From Actinomyces haliotis (GTDB taxonomy: Bacteria > Actinomycetota > Actinomycetes > Actinomycetales > Actinomycetaceae): a DNA stretch of 64,000 bases. Each line of letters starts with the position of its first letter. The first letter of the stretch is position 1. The stretch spans positions 16,543 through 80,542 of the forward strand of contig NZ_JACWNA010000020.1 of NCBI RefSeq assembly GCF_015355765.1, read 5' to 3'. Made by a program: the position numbers and the translations under genes. Shown piece after piece: positions 18,138 through 27,634 of the stretch. Under the pieces are notes generated by a model that worked only from the letters and a program-made list of their open reading frames with translations, was not told where the DNA came from and searched no databases.

Positions 18138-19109
18138 GTGAAGTCCCCGTCCGCCGTGCCCGCCGAGGAACGCCAGGTCAACCTGCTCCTGGCCCTCCGC
18201 AACACCGTCACGGGCCTCGACCTCGACGAGATCCTCACCGGCGTCCACGGCTACGACGTCGGTCCCGGACCGGCCTCCGACTCCGCCCGCCGCATGTTCG
18301 AGCGCGACAAGGAGACGCTCCGCCGCCTCGGCGTGCCCGTCGTCGCGCTCGAGACCCCGACCGGCACCCGCTACCGGGTCGACGAGGAGGACTACGCCCT
18401 CCCTGAGGTGACCCTGACGGGCGCCCAGGCCGCGGCCCTCGACCTCGCGGCCTCCGCGTGGCGCGACGGCACCCTGCCCACCACGGCCCGGCACGCCCTC
18501 ACCAAGCTCCGCGCCGTCACCGACAACGACGCCGAGCCAGGGGTCCTTCCCGACCTGTCCGTCGACCTGCCCGGCCAGGAGATCCCCGACGTCCTCGTCG
18601 CCGCCGTCCACGACCGGCGCCGGGTCGTGTTCTCCTACACGAGCGCCTCGAGCGCGACGGCGCGGCGCCGCACGGTCGAGCCGCACGCCCTGCGCCTCGC
18701 CGAGGGGGCCTGGTACCTCGACGCCCTCGACGTCGACCGGGGAGAGCTCCGCACCTTCCGCCTCGCCCGCATCACGGGGAGCGTCGAGCCCGTCGGCGAG
18801 GCCGGCGCCTTCGAGCCGCCCGCCCGCCCACGGGTCGCCGAGCACGTCGCCGTCCTCGCCCTCGCGCCCGGACGGGGCCTCGGCCTGCGCCAGCGCGCAC
18901 GGCGGCCCGCGATGCGCCCGACGTCGACCGTCCCCGTCCCGCCGGGTGACTGGGACGTGCTCGAGGTCCCCTACTTGGACCCCTTCGGCTTCGCCGGCTC
19001 GCTGGCGTCGCTCGCCGACGCAGTCGTCGTCCTGGAGCCCGCGGCGCTGCGCGAGGACGTCCTCGCGCACCTGCGCGGCGCTGCCGCTCTCACCACGGAG
19101 GAGGACTGA
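18138..19109 (+). CDS. pafB: PafB-type WYL-domain transcriptional regulator
   Basis: A 323-residue regulator with an N-terminal winged helix (residues ~10-80, RQVNLLLALRNTVTGLDLDEI) and a WYL domain (~155-220, with HALRLAEGAWYLDALDVDRGE). PafB and PafC form a heterodimer that activates a LexA-independent DNA-damage response in mycobacteria. The GTG at 18138 gives the family N-terminus; the open frame upstream lies in the divergent promoter region. It is followed one base later by pafC. No pafA, pup or proteasome gene lies in the visible flanks. Confidence 0.9.
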   Translation: MKSPSAVPAEERQVNLLLALRNTVTGLDLDEILTGVHGYDVGPGPASDSARRMFERDKETLRRLGVPVVALETPTGTRYRVDEEDYALPEVTLTGAQAAALDLAASAWRDGTLPTTARHALTKLRAVTDNDAEPGVLPDLSVDLPGQEIPDVLVAAVHDRRRVVFSYTSASSATARRRTVEPHALRLAEGAWYLDALDVDRGELRTFRLARITGSVEPVGEAGAFEPPARPRVAEHVAVLALAPGRGLGLRQRARRPAMRPTSTVPVPPGDWDVLEVPYLDPFGFAGSLASLADAVVVLEPAALREDVLAHLRGAAALTTEED

Positions 19110-19110
19110 C

Positions 19111-20106
19111 GTGGCCCGCCCCAGCTCCACCGACCGCCTCGTCCGCCTCCTCGCCCTGCCCGCCTGGGTCGCCGAGCACGACGGCGCCACCCTGACCGAG
19201 GCCGCCGCCCACTTCGGCGTCCCTCCCGAGACCATCGAGGCCGACGTCTCCACCTTGTGGGTCTCCGGCCTTCCCGGCGGGATGCCCGGCGACCTCGTCG
19301 ACTTCTCCGCTGACGCCTTCGACGCCGGCCGGCTCAGCCTCACGCTCCCACTGGGCCTCGAGCGGCCGGTGAGGCTCTCCCGCGAGGAGGGCTCCTCCCT
19401 GCTCCTCTCACTGCGCGTTCTCCGCGGTCTCCTCGGCACCGACGCCGACGCCGCGGCCGCGCTCGTCTCCTGCGAGGAGGTCCTCACGAGCCTCCTCGGG
19501 GGAGCGCCCGCTGAGGAGACCGCCGCCGTGCCCGTGGACGAGGGCGTCCTCGCCGTCGTGCGCGAGGCCCTCGCCGACCGCCGGCGCCTCCACCTCTCCT
19601 ACGTCTCGGCGACGGACACGCCCTCCGAGCGCGACGTCGACCCGATCCGCCTCACGAGCGACGGCTCCCACCTGTGGCTGCGCGCCTGGTGCCTCAGCGC
19701 GAAGGGCGAGAGGAGCTTCCGCCTCGACCGTGTCCGCTCCGCGGCCCTCACCGGTGAGCGGGCCACCGCCCACCGGGTCAGGCGCGGCTCGGGCGCCGAG
19801 TCCGAGGAGGCCGCCGGTCCGGAGACCGCCGAGCTCCTCCTCGCCCCGGGCGGCCGGTGGCTCGCCGAGCAGGTGCCCTGCGAGGTCCTCGAGCAGCGCC
19901 CCGACGGCACCACCCGCGTGCGCGTCACGGGCCGCGACCGCACCTGGCTCGTCGGCCTCGCGCTGTCCGCCGGGCGGCACCTCCTCGCCGTCGAGCCCGC
20001 CGACCTCGCCTCCGAGATCGCCCGCCGGGCCGACGCCTCCCTGCGCGCCTACGGGGACGCCGCGGACCGAGGTCCCGCCGAGGAGCCGACGGCGACGCAC
20101 GAGTGA
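19111..20106 (+). CDS. pafC: PafC-type WYL-domain transcriptional regulator
   Basis: A 331-residue partner of PafB. N-terminal winged helix RLVRLLALPAWVAEHDGATL, then a WYL domain with YVSATDTPSERDVDPIRL and GSHLWLRAWCLSAKGERSFR, and a C-terminal WCX-like part. The GTG at 19111 sits one base after the pafB stop and the frame upstream overlaps pafB, so the two are translated together. Classic actinobacterial order follows: pafB, pafC, tatA, tatC, helY. The arginine of the RSFRLDRV segment is the position implicated in ligand (nucleic-acid) sensing in the family. Confidence 0.9.
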   Translation: MARPSSTDRLVRLLALPAWVAEHDGATLTEAAAHFGVPPETIEADVSTLWVSGLPGGMPGDLVDFSADAFDAGRLSLTLPLGLERPVRLSREEGSSLLLSLRVLRGLLGTDADAAAALVSCEEVLTSLLGGAPAEETAAVPVDEGVLAVVREALADRRRLHLSYVSATDTPSERDVDPIRLTSDGSHLWLRAWCLSAKGERSFRLDRVRSAALTGERATAHRVRRGSGAESEEAAGPETAELLLAPGGRWLAEQVPCEVLEQRPDGTTRVRVTGRDRTWLVGLALSAGRHLLAVEPADLASEIARRADASLRAYGDAADRGPAEEPTATHE

Positions 20107-20225
20107 GGCGTGCCATACGCCGAGGGGTGAACACGTGAGCCACTGGTCTGGCCCCCTCCTGACCTGCCGCTAGACTCAAGGCGTTCCGAACCGAACCAAC
20201 GTCTACACGGAAGTAGGACATCCTC

Positions 20226-20531
20226 ATGGTGAAGCCCTGGCACTGGATCGTGCTGCTCATCCTCATCCTCCTCATCTTCGGCGCCAACAAGCTCCCCGAG
20301 ATCGCGGGCAGCCTCGGCCAGTCGATGAAGGTCTTCAAGAAGGAGGTCAAGGAGCTGCGCGACGACGAGCAGCCGGCCACCGGCGCCACCGCCGTCCAGC
20401 CGCAGCAGATCCAGCAGCCTCAGCAGGGCACCTACTACACGCAGCCCACGCAGCAGGGCCAGACCGCCCCGGTCCAGAACCAGCAGCCGCAGCAGCAGTA
20501 CCCGACGGACCCGACGACGCCCGCCAACTGA
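20226..20531 (+). CDS. tatA: Sec-independent protein translocase TatA
   Basis: A 101-residue TatA. It has one N-terminal membrane helix (WHWIVLLILILLIFG, residues 5-19), the Phe-Gly hinge, and the amphipathic helix NKLPEIAGSLGQSMKVFKKE. The C-terminal half is an unstructured glutamine/proline-rich tail. It forms the pore for folded twin-arginine proteins with TatC. RibY in this window has a twin-arginine-like signal and could be a client. It lies 119 bases after pafC with its own probable promoter and 124 bases before tatC. No TatB is seen here. Confidence 0.95.
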   Translation: MVKPWHWIVLLILILLIFGANKLPEIAGSLGQSMKVFKKEVKELRDDEQPATGATAVQPQQIQQPQQGTYYTQPTQQGQTAPVQNQQPQQQYPTDPTTPAN

Positions 20532-20586
20532 CCCGACCCTGGTGTCCGGTCGGAGACCCGGTCACCAGGACCAGCTCCACGAAGCA

Positions 20587-20614
20587 GCACGGGTGCGCCA
20601 GGGCGCGCCCGTGC
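20587..20614 (+). terminator. Hairpin between tatA and tatC
   Basis: GCACGGGTGCGCC pairs with GGCGCGCCCGTGC apart from one G-U pair, with a very small loop. It lies 56 bases after tatA and 42 bases before tatC. It may reduce rather than stop read-through, giving more TatA than TatC, as the translocase needs. Confidence 0.45.
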
Positions 20615-20655
20615 CGTCGTGAGCACAGACGAGCACCCGGGAAGAAGGAGACGGC

Positions 20656-21609
20656 ATGCCGCACGTGCCCAAGGTCTCGAAGGTGGACCGCAAGACGAAC
20701 CCCGAAGGGGTCATGTCGATCAGCGACCACCTCCGCGAGCTGCGCAACCGCCTCCTCATCGCCGCCGCGGCGATCCTCATCGGGTCCGTGGTCGGCTACT
20801 TCTTCTCCTCCAGGGTCATCGACATCCTGCAGTCTCCGCTCAACGCGGTGCGCGACGCCGGCTACACCGTCAAGTTCAACTTCGACGTCATCACCGGCGC
20901 CTTCGACCTGCGCCTGCGCGTGTCCATGTGGCTCGGCTTCCTCGGCACGGCCCCCGTCTGGCTCTACGAGCTGTGGGCCTACATGGCCCCTGGCATGACG
21001 AAGAAGGAGAAGCGCTACGTCTGGGGCTACGGCGTCGCCAGCCTGCTGCTCTTCGGCACGGGCGTCGCCCTCGGCATGGCGATCCTCCCGCACGCCATCC
21101 TCATCCTGCTGAACTTCATGCCGCACTCGACGTCGGCCATCCTGCAGTACTCGTACTACTTCTCCTTCGTCATGAGGCTGCTGCTCGTCTTCGGCATCGC
21201 CTTCCTCCTGCCCGAGCTCCTCGTCGCCCTCAACCAGCTCGGTCTCCTCAAGGGCAAGACGATGCTCAAGGGCTGGCGCTGGGCCGTCGTCTTCATCTTC
21301 GCGTTCATGGCGGTGGCGAACCCCCTGCCCGACCCCTGGTCCATGATCCTCATGGCCCTGCCCATCTGCGGCCTGTACTTCGGAGCCTGCTGGATCTCCA
21401 TCCGTCACGACAAGCGCCAGGAGAAGAAGAAGGCGCAGCTCGACGCCGAGCTCGACGCCGCCCTCGCCACCCCGGCGCCGACGGGCGTGTCCGCGCTGCC
21501 CGCCTCGACCCCGCAGCAGACCCAGCCCGCTCCCGCTCCCGCGCTTCCCGCGGCCGAGCAGCCCGGCACCGCGGCGGGCGAGCTGCCCCCCGCCGACTCC
21601 CAGGCCTGA
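20656..21609 (+). CDS. tatC: Sec-independent protein translocase TatC
   Basis: A 317-residue membrane protein, the receptor for twin-arginine signal peptides. Six helices are visible between residues ~30 and 245. Family motifs: SISDHLRELRNRLLIA near the N-terminus, FDLRLRVSMWLGFLGTAPVWLYELWAY (the conserved Pro-x-x-x-Tyr-Glu-x-W region, residues ~85-110), and NPLPDPWSMILMALP. The ATG follows GAAGGAG. The C-terminal ~65 residues are a charged, then Pro/Ala-rich cytoplasmic tail typical of actinobacterial TatC. Confidence 0.96.
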   Translation: MPHVPKVSKVDRKTNPEGVMSISDHLRELRNRLLIAAAAILIGSVVGYFFSSRVIDILQSPLNAVRDAGYTVKFNFDVITGAFDLRLRVSMWLGFLGTAPVWLYELWAYMAPGMTKKEKRYVWGYGVASLLLFGTGVALGMAILPHAILILLNFMPHSTSAILQYSYYFSFVMRLLLVFGIAFLLPELLVALNQLGLLKGKTMLKGWRWAVVFIFAFMAVANPLPDPWSMILMALPICGLYFGACWISIRHDKRQEKKKAQLDAELDAALATPAPTGVSALPASTPQQTQPAPAPALPAAEQPGTAAGELPPADSQA

Positions 21610-21656
21610 GCGTCGACCGTCTTACCAGCCCACGACCGCACGCACACGTGCAGCCC

Positions 21657-21788
21657 ATGAGCCGTTCGCTCCGCATCGCCGTCCTCGGCAACCCCACCGC
21701 CCGCCACCTCGGGATCCCGCACCACGCCCCCGAGGCCGCGACCTCCCTGCTCCTGAGCGAGCTCGCGCCCGCGCGAGCGGGCCGCTGA
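21657..21788 (+). pseudogene. Probable remnant of a diacylglycerol kinase gene
   Basis: A 43-residue frame starting SRSLRIAVLGNPTA, which resembles the first strand and NPT(A/S)xxG motif of DagK/YegS lipid kinases, and then stopping. Diacylglycerol kinases of about 300 residues lie next to tatC in a number of actinobacteria, so this looks like an N-terminal stub with the rest deleted. I see no recognisable kinase sequence between its stop (21788) and the helicase start (21865). It could instead be a chance small open frame; the resemblance is about 15 residues long. Confidence 0.5.
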
Positions 21789-21864
21789 GCCGCCTGCTTG
21801 CGCTGAGCGCGCAGCGCCCGGGCTCTGCCGGGAGGCCCGCCGCCCGCGCACGTAGGGTGGCTTC

Positions 21865-24816
21865 ATGAGCTCGCCCGCAGAACGCTTCGCGGCCGCACGC
21901 CGTCGGCAGGCCGCCTCCCGGACCGAGCTGGCGCGCTTCGCCACGGAGTTCGACTTCCTCCTCGACGACTTCCAGGTGGCCGGCTGCGAGGCCCTCGAGC
22001 GCGGCGAGGGAGTCCTCGTCGCCGCGCCCACCGGCGCCGGCAAGACGATCGTCGGCGAGTTCGCCGTCCACCTCGGCCTCGCCAAGGGTCTCAAGACCTT
22101 CTACACCACCCCGATCAAGGCCCTGTCGAACCAGAAGTACCTCGACCTCGTCGCCCGCCACGGCGCCGAGAAGGTCGGGCTCCTCACCGGCGACACCTCC
22201 GTCAACCCGCACGCGGACGTCATCGTCATGACCACCGAGGTGCTGCGCAACATGCTCTACTCGGGCTCGCACGACCTCGAGCGCCTCGGCTTCGTCGTCA
22301 TGGACGAGGTCCACTACCTCGCCGACCGCTTCCGCGGCCCCGTCTGGGAGGAGGTCATCATCCACCTCGCCCCCGAGGTGCAGGTGGTGTCCCTGTCCGC
22401 GACCGTCTCCAACGCGGAGGAGTTCGGTGACTGGCTCGGGCACGTGCGCGGCCGGACCGCCGTCGTCGTCTCCGAGCACCGGCCCGTCCCGCTCACCCAG
22501 CACATGATGGTGGGCCGGCGCCTCCTCGACCTCTACTCCGTGCCCGTCGCCATCGAGGACGCCGACTCCGAGAAGCAGCTCGCGGCGCAGCCTCCGCTCA
22601 ACCCGGACCTGCTCAAGGCCGTGCGCAACGCCCGGCGCGCCGCGGCGGGGGAGGCGGGCGGCTCGAAGACCTCGCGCGCCTCGCAGGGCGGGAGCGGCTA
22701 CCAGCAGCCATGGAGGCGCGGAGCCTCGGGCCGAGGACGCGCGCCCCGGCGCGGGCCCGACGGGGCACGCACCGCCCGCCTGCGCCCGCCGTCGCGCGGC
22801 ACGGTCATCCACGCCCTGGAAGAGGCGAGCCTCCTGCCCGCGATCGTCTTCGTCTTCTCCCGCAACGGCTGCGAGCAGGCCGTCCGCCAGGCCGTCGAGT
22901 CCGGCGTCGACCTCACCACCGAGGAGGAGTCGCGCCGCATCCGCGAGGTCATCGACCGCCGCACCGCGGAGATCCCCGCGGGCGACCTCGGGGTGCTGGG
23001 CTTCCACTCGTGGGCCCACGCCCTCGAGCGCGGCGTCGCCGCCCACCACGCGGGCCTGCTGCCCGTCTTCAAGGAGACCGTCGAGGAGCTCTTCTCCGCC
23101 GGCCTCGTCAAGGTCGTCTACGCGACCGAGACCCTGGCGCTCGGCATCAACATGCCGGCCCGCACCGTCGTGCTCGAGTCCTTGCGCAAGTGGAACGGCT
23201 CCGCGCACGTGACGCTGACGCCGGGGGAGTACACCCAGCTCACGGGCCGAGCCGGACGCCGCGGCATCGACGTCGAGGGCCACGCCGTCGTCCTCGCGGC
23301 GGACGACGTCGAGCCCGCCTTCGTCTCCTCCCTCGCCTCCCGGCGCACCTACCCGCTCGTCTCCGCCTTCCGGCCCACCTACAACATGGCGGTCAACCTC
23401 CTCGGCCGCACCAGCCGCTCGCGTGCCCGCGAGGTCCTCGAGTCCTCCTTCGCCCAGTACCAGGCCGACCGCGGCGTCGTCGAGATCGCCGCCGAGGCCC
23501 GACGCAAGCGCCGCTCGCTCGCGGGCCTCGAGGAGCAGATGAGCTGCCACCTGGGGGACTTCCGCGAGTACGCCATGCTGCGCCAGCGCATCAGCGACGC
23601 CGAGGCGGACCTCTCCCGCGAGAAGCGCGAGGCCCGCCGCGCCACCGCCAGCCGCGAGATGACCGGCCTGCACCGCGGCGACGTCGTCGTGTACCGCAAG
23701 GGTCGGCGCCAGAAGCACGGCGTCGTCCTCTCCGTCGGGGAGGACCGCCAGGGCACGCCTGCGCTCACCGTCCTGGGTGAGGACTCGCGCGTCCTCACCC
23801 TGACCCCGGACACCGCACCCGACGGTGTCATGCGGGTCGGCTCGATGCGCGTGGCCGCGGGGGTCGACGTGCGACGCACCAAGGACCGCGACCGCCTCGT
23901 CGGGCGACTCATCGACGCCATCCGCTCCGGCGAGCTCGATGGCTCCGGCACCCACCAGCGGCGACGCACCCGCAGCGGCAGGCCTGTCGACGGGGCCGGC
24001 GCCCCGCACGCGACCGAGCTCACCGCCGCCGAGCGTGTCGAGGCCCTGCGCCACGAGATGCGCGCCCATCCCTGCCACGCCTGCCCCGACCGAGAGGAGC
24101 ACGCGCGCACCGGGCGCAAGTGGGCCAAGGCCGCCGCCGAGGTCGAGCGCCTCACCAAGCGCATCGAGACCCGTACCGGCACCATCGCGCGCCAGTTCGA
24201 CGCCGTCTGCCAGGTCCTCCTCGAGCTGGGCTACCTCGAGCCCGTCGACCGCGGCCACCCCGAGCGCGAGCTGTGCGTCACCGACGCCGGCCGCGTCCTC
24301 GCCCGGGTCTACGCCGAGCGCGACCTCCTCGTCGCCGAGTGCCTCCGCCGCGGGACGTGGGACGGCCTGGGCCCGGAGGAGCTGGCCGGCGCCGTCTCCG
24401 GCTGCGTCTACGAGCCGCGCCTCACTGCGCAGTCCATCGGCCTGCCCGTCTCGCCCGGCTCGCGCTTGGGCGCCGTCCTGCGCGAGGAGCTGAACCTGTC
24501 GCGGCGCATCAACGACCTCGAGTCGCTCGCCCGGATCGAGCCGACCCGCGGCGCCGAGCCGGCTCTGGCGGGCGCCGTCGAGGCGTGGTGCGAGGGCGCC
24601 GAGCTCGCCGAGGTCCTCGACGCCTCTGAGCTCACCGCCGGCGACTTCGTGCGCTGGTGCAAGCAGCTCCTCGACGTCCTCGGGCAGCTCGCGACGATGA
24701 CGCCCGCCCGGGACGCTGACCCGGGCTCGGCGCGGGAGCTCACCAGGCTGTCGATGACGGCGGCCGAGGGCGTCATGGGCGTCAGTCGCGGCGTCGTCGC
24801 CTGGTCCGCCGTCTGA
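21865..24816 (+). CDS. helY: DEAD/DEAH-box RNA helicase, HelY/Mtr4-like
   Basis: A 983-residue superfamily-2 helicase. Walker A is AAPTGAGKT (Lys60), motif Ib-like TTEVLRNMLYSGS, motif II DEVH (147-150), motif III SLSATVSN, and motif VI TQLTGRAGRRGID. A basic, Gly/Arg-rich insert (residues ~250-310) separates the two RecA domains. The C-terminal DSHCT-like region (~810-983) matches the Ski2/Mtr4 architecture. Actinobacterial HelY acts in RNA processing or decay. It ends the pafBC-tat-helY block. The insert varies between species and is probably unstructured. Confidence 0.93.
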   Translation: MSSPAERFAAARRRQAASRTELARFATEFDFLLDDFQVAGCEALERGEGVLVAAPTGAGKTIVGEFAVHLGLAKGLKTFYTTPIKALSNQKYLDLVARHGAEKVGLLTGDTSVNPHADVIVMTTEVLRNMLYSGSHDLERLGFVVMDEVHYLADRFRGPVWEEVIIHLAPEVQVVSLSATVSNAEEFGDWLGHVRGRTAVVVSEHRPVPLTQHMMVGRRLLDLYSVPVAIEDADSEKQLAAQPPLNPDLLKAVRNARRAAAGEAGGSKTSRASQGGSGYQQPWRRGASGRGRAPRRGPDGARTARLRPPSRGTVIHALEEASLLPAIVFVFSRNGCEQAVRQAVESGVDLTTEEESRRIREVIDRRTAEIPAGDLGVLGFHSWAHALERGVAAHHAGLLPVFKETVEELFSAGLVKVVYATETLALGINMPARTVVLESLRKWNGSAHVTLTPGEYTQLTGRAGRRGIDVEGHAVVLAADDVEPAFVSSLASRRTYPLVSAFRPTYNMAVNLLGRTSRSRAREVLESSFAQYQADRGVVEIAAEARRKRRSLAGLEEQMSCHLGDFREYAMLRQRISDAEADLSREKREARRATASREMTGLHRGDVVVYRKGRRQKHGVVLSVGEDRQGTPALTVLGEDSRVLTLTPDTAPDGVMRVGSMRVAAGVDVRRTKDRDRLVGRLIDAIRSGELDGSGTHQRRRTRSGRPVDGAGAPHATELTAAERVEALRHEMRAHPCHACPDREEHARTGRKWAKAAAEVERLTKRIETRTGTIARQFDAVCQVLLELGYLEPVDRGHPERELCVTDAGRVLARVYAERDLLVAECLRRGTWDGLGPEELAGAVSGCVYEPRLTAQSIGLPVSPGSRLGAVLREELNLSRRINDLESLARIEPTRGAEPALAGAVEAWCEGAELAEVLDASELTAGDFVRWCKQLLDVLGQLATMTPARDADPGSARELTRLSMTAAEGVMGVSRGVVAWSAV

Positions 24817-24917
24817 GCGACGGCGCGGCCGGCGCTCGCTCGCGGGACCGGGCCGCTATCGTCGCTCACGCAGCACCCGTCCCGTCCTCGCTCACGGCCC
24901 CGACCCTCCAGGAACGC

Positions 24918-25823
24918 ATGTCCGGCTTCTTCGCCCTCCTCGACGACATCGCCACGCTCGCGAAGCTGACGATGTCGACGCTCGACGACACCGCTGGCAT
25001 GGCGGTCAAGACCTCGGCGAAGGTCTCCGCGGCCGCCGTCGACGACGTCGCCGCGACGCCCCAGTACGTCACGGGCATCACCCCGGACCGCGAGCTCCCG
25101 ATCATCAAGAAGATCACGCTCGGGTCCTTGCGCAACAAGCTGTTCATCATCCTGCCGGTCGCGCTCCTGCTGTCGGCCGTCGCGCCCGCGCTCCTGCCCG
25201 TGGCCCTCGTCGTCGGCGGCTCCTACCTCTGCTTCGAGGGCGGTGAGAAGATCCTCGAACGGGTGACAGGCGGCGAGGAGCACGTGCAGGAGGAGCAGGC
25301 CCCGCAGGACGAGGCCTCCATCGTTAGCGCCGCGGTGCGCACCGACTTCGTGCTGTCGACCGAGATCATGCTGCTCGCGCTCGCCGAGGTCACCGGCGAG
25401 TCCTCGATGCGACGCGTCATCGTCCTCGTCATCATCGCCTTCCTCATGACCTTCGCCGTGTACGGGCTCGTCGGCGCGCTCATCAAGCTCGACGACCTCG
25501 GCCTCCGCCTCGCCGAGCGCGGTCGTACCGGCGGCAGCCGGGCGCTGGGCCGGGGGATCGTCCGTGTGGCACCCGGGATCTTCACCGTCATCGGCGTCAT
25601 CGGCACCATCGCGATGGTCTGGGTCGGTGGACACATCCTCGCCACCAATCTCGCCGAGCTCGGCTTCGAGCCCCTTCACCACCTCATCACCTGGGCCGAG
25701 GAGCTCAGCGAGAACGCCGTCCTGTCCTGGATCGCCGGGACAGGCACCGCCTGCCTCATCGGCACGCTCGTCGGACTCGTCCTCGCCGGCGGCGTCGCCC
25801 TGTTCCACCGTCTGTCCGACTGA
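24918..25823 (+). CDS. DUF808 family membrane protein (YedI-like)
   Basis: A 301-residue integral membrane protein. The N-terminus MSGFFALLDDIATLAKLTM is the family signature, followed by DDVAATPQYVTGITPDRELP and IIKKITLGSLRNK. Five or six hydrophobic segments follow from residue ~75. The function is unknown. It starts 101 bases after helY and ends 2 bases before the lnt start, so it is likely cotranscribed with lnt. Confidence 0.88.
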   Translation: MSGFFALLDDIATLAKLTMSTLDDTAGMAVKTSAKVSAAAVDDVAATPQYVTGITPDRELPIIKKITLGSLRNKLFIILPVALLLSAVAPALLPVALVVGGSYLCFEGGEKILERVTGGEEHVQEEQAPQDEASIVSAAVRTDFVLSTEIMLLALAEVTGESSMRRVIVLVIIAFLMTFAVYGLVGALIKLDDLGLRLAERGRTGGSRALGRGIVRVAPGIFTVIGVIGTIAMVWVGGHILATNLAELGFEPLHHLITWAEELSENAVLSWIAGTGTACLIGTLVGLVLAGGVALFHRLSD

Positions 25824-25825
25824 CC

Positions 25826-27604
25826 GTGGCCGGTACCTCGCGCTCCCGCATCCCGGACCGGGGCGGCTCGCGGCAGTCGCGGTCCGGGCAGCGCGCGAAG
25901 GCCCCGGCGCGATCCGCGCGGAGCACCCGGACGAGCGCCGGTCAGTCGGGCCGGGCGGGCCGAACGGGGGCCAACAGGGCGCGCGGAGGCCGTGGGCGAG
26001 CGCCACGGCCCGCTGGGGCATCGGCCTCCGCACCGCTGAGCACCCCGTCCCGCGGCCGCCGCCTCCTGCTCGCGCTCCTCGCGGTCGGCGCGGGCCTGGC
26101 CGTCGCCGCCGCCTTCCCACCCGTCGACGCCTGGTGGGCCGCCGTCCTCGGCGTCGCCCTCCTCGAGCTCGTCCTCACCCGGCGCGGCGGATGGGCCGGA
26201 GCGGGGCTGGGGCTCCTCTTCGGGGCAGGGATGTTCACGCCCCTGCTCCGGTTCACGGCCGACGCCATGGGCAACCTGCTGGGCTGGGCCGCCCTCACGG
26301 TCGTCGAGTCCCTCTACCTCGCGGCCCTCGGCGCCGCCTGGGCCCTCGTGAGCCGGCTGCCCGCCCTCACGACGGGGAGTCGCCCCGCGGTCACCCGGGT
26401 CCTCGCCTTCGCCGTCCTGTGGTGCGGCGTCGAGGAGCTGCGCTCGTCCTGGCCCTGGGGCGGGTTCCCCTTCGGCCGGCTCGCCTTCGCGATGGCCGAT
26501 GCCCCCGTCCTGTCCTTCGCCGCCTACGGGGGATCCGTCGGCGTCACCGCCCTCGTCGCCCTCGCTGGCGCCTGCCTGGCCGAGGCCGTGCTCCAGGTGC
26601 ACCGCGGCAACGGCCTCGTCGGAGCGCCGACCGCCGTCATCGCCGCATGCGCTGTCGTCCTCACCCCCCTCGCCCTGCCCATCGCCGCCGGAGCCGAGGA
26701 CGGGACCATCCGCGTCGGCGCCGTCCAGGGCAACGTCGCCCACGGCGACTCCTCCTTCGCCAAGGCCCTCGAGGTCACCGCCAACCACGCCGAGGCCACC
26801 GAGGAGCTGGCCGACGCCACCGGCGCCGGCACGCTCGACGTCGTCATCTGGCCCGAGAACGCCGCCGACCGCGACCCCCGCACCGACCCGGCCGCCGCCT
26901 CCCTCGTCGAGCAGGCCGCGCAGGCCGTCCAGGCGCCGATCCTCGTCGGCGCCGTGCCCCACGGCGACGGCATCCGCTGGAACGACGAGGTCGTCTGGAC
27001 CCCGGGCCAGGGCGCCGGAGCCTACTACCGCAAGCACCGGCCCGTACCCTTCGGCGAGTACGTCCCCCTGCGGTCCTGGCTCCGGCGGATCACCACCCAG
27101 GTGGACCGCATCGGCGTCGACATGCTCCCCGGCACCGGGCCCACGACCCTCACGGTCCACGCGGCCACCCAGCACCGCGACGTCACCCTTGCGATGGGCA
27201 TCTGCTTCGAGGTCGCCTACGACGACACTCTTCGCTCGGGCGTCGACGGCGGTGGCGAGGCCATCATCATCCCGACGAACAACGCCTCCTTCGGACGGTC
27301 CTCCGAGGCCGCCCAGCAGCTCGCCCAGGGCCGCGTCCAGGCCGTCGTCCACGGGCGCAGCGTCGTCCAGGTCTCCACCGTCGGCGTCACTGCGATCATC
27401 AGTCCCAAGGGCACGGTGCTCCAGCAGACGGAGCCGTACACGCGGGCCTCCCTCGTGGCCGACGTCGACCTGCGCACCTCCCGGACGGTCGCCGACGTGA
27501 TCGGATCGTGGCCTGGAATCATCCTCGAGGCGGGGGCAGGAGGCCTCGTGCTCGCGGGTATCGTGGGCGCGTTCCGAGCCCGCGGCTCGCGCCGACGGCG
27601 CTGA
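25826..27604 (+). CDS. lnt: Apolipoprotein N-acyltransferase
   Basis: A 592-residue membrane enzyme that adds the third acyl chain to bacterial lipoproteins, such as RibY here. After a basic ~75-residue N-terminal tail come six helices (~78-300) and a nitrilase domain with the catalytic triad Glu344 (VVIWPENA), Lys403 (YYRKHRPVPFGEYVP) and Cys460 (MGICFEVAY). The GTG lies two bases after the DUF808 stop. Thirty bases downstream is the polyprenol mannosyltransferase; in mycobacteria these two activities are fused in Ppm1, and here they are separate adjacent genes. The long basic N-terminal tail is unusual; a start nearer residue 70 is possible. Confidence 0.92.
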   Translation: MAGTSRSRIPDRGGSRQSRSGQRAKAPARSARSTRTSAGQSGRAGRTGANRARGGRGRAPRPAGASASAPLSTPSRGRRLLLALLAVGAGLAVAAAFPPVDAWWAAVLGVALLELVLTRRGGWAGAGLGLLFGAGMFTPLLRFTADAMGNLLGWAALTVVESLYLAALGAAWALVSRLPALTTGSRPAVTRVLAFAVLWCGVEELRSSWPWGGFPFGRLAFAMADAPVLSFAAYGGSVGVTALVALAGACLAEAVLQVHRGNGLVGAPTAVIAACAVVLTPLALPIAAGAEDGTIRVGAVQGNVAHGDSSFAKALEVTANHAEATEELADATGAGTLDVVIWPENAADRDPRTDPAAASLVEQAAQAVQAPILVGAVPHGDGIRWNDEVVWTPGQGAGAYYRKHRPVPFGEYVPLRSWLRRITTQVDRIGVDMLPGTGPTTLTVHAATQHRDVTLAMGICFEVAYDDTLRSGVDGGGEAIIIPTNNASFGRSSEAAQQLAQGRVQAVVHGRSVVQVSTVGVTAIISPKGTVLQQTEPYTRASLVADVDLRTSRTVADVIGSWPGIILEAGAGGLVLAGIVGAFRARGSRRRR

Positions 27605-27634
27605 CCGCCCCACCGACACAGCAGAGGAAGCCCC

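Noticed and set aside
21622..24258. 878-codon open frame on the minus strand across the helY gene
   Set aside because: It mirrors the helicase reading frame; its product is an Asp/Glu/Gly/Leu-rich string with no recognisable domain, a usual artefact of high-GC codon use.
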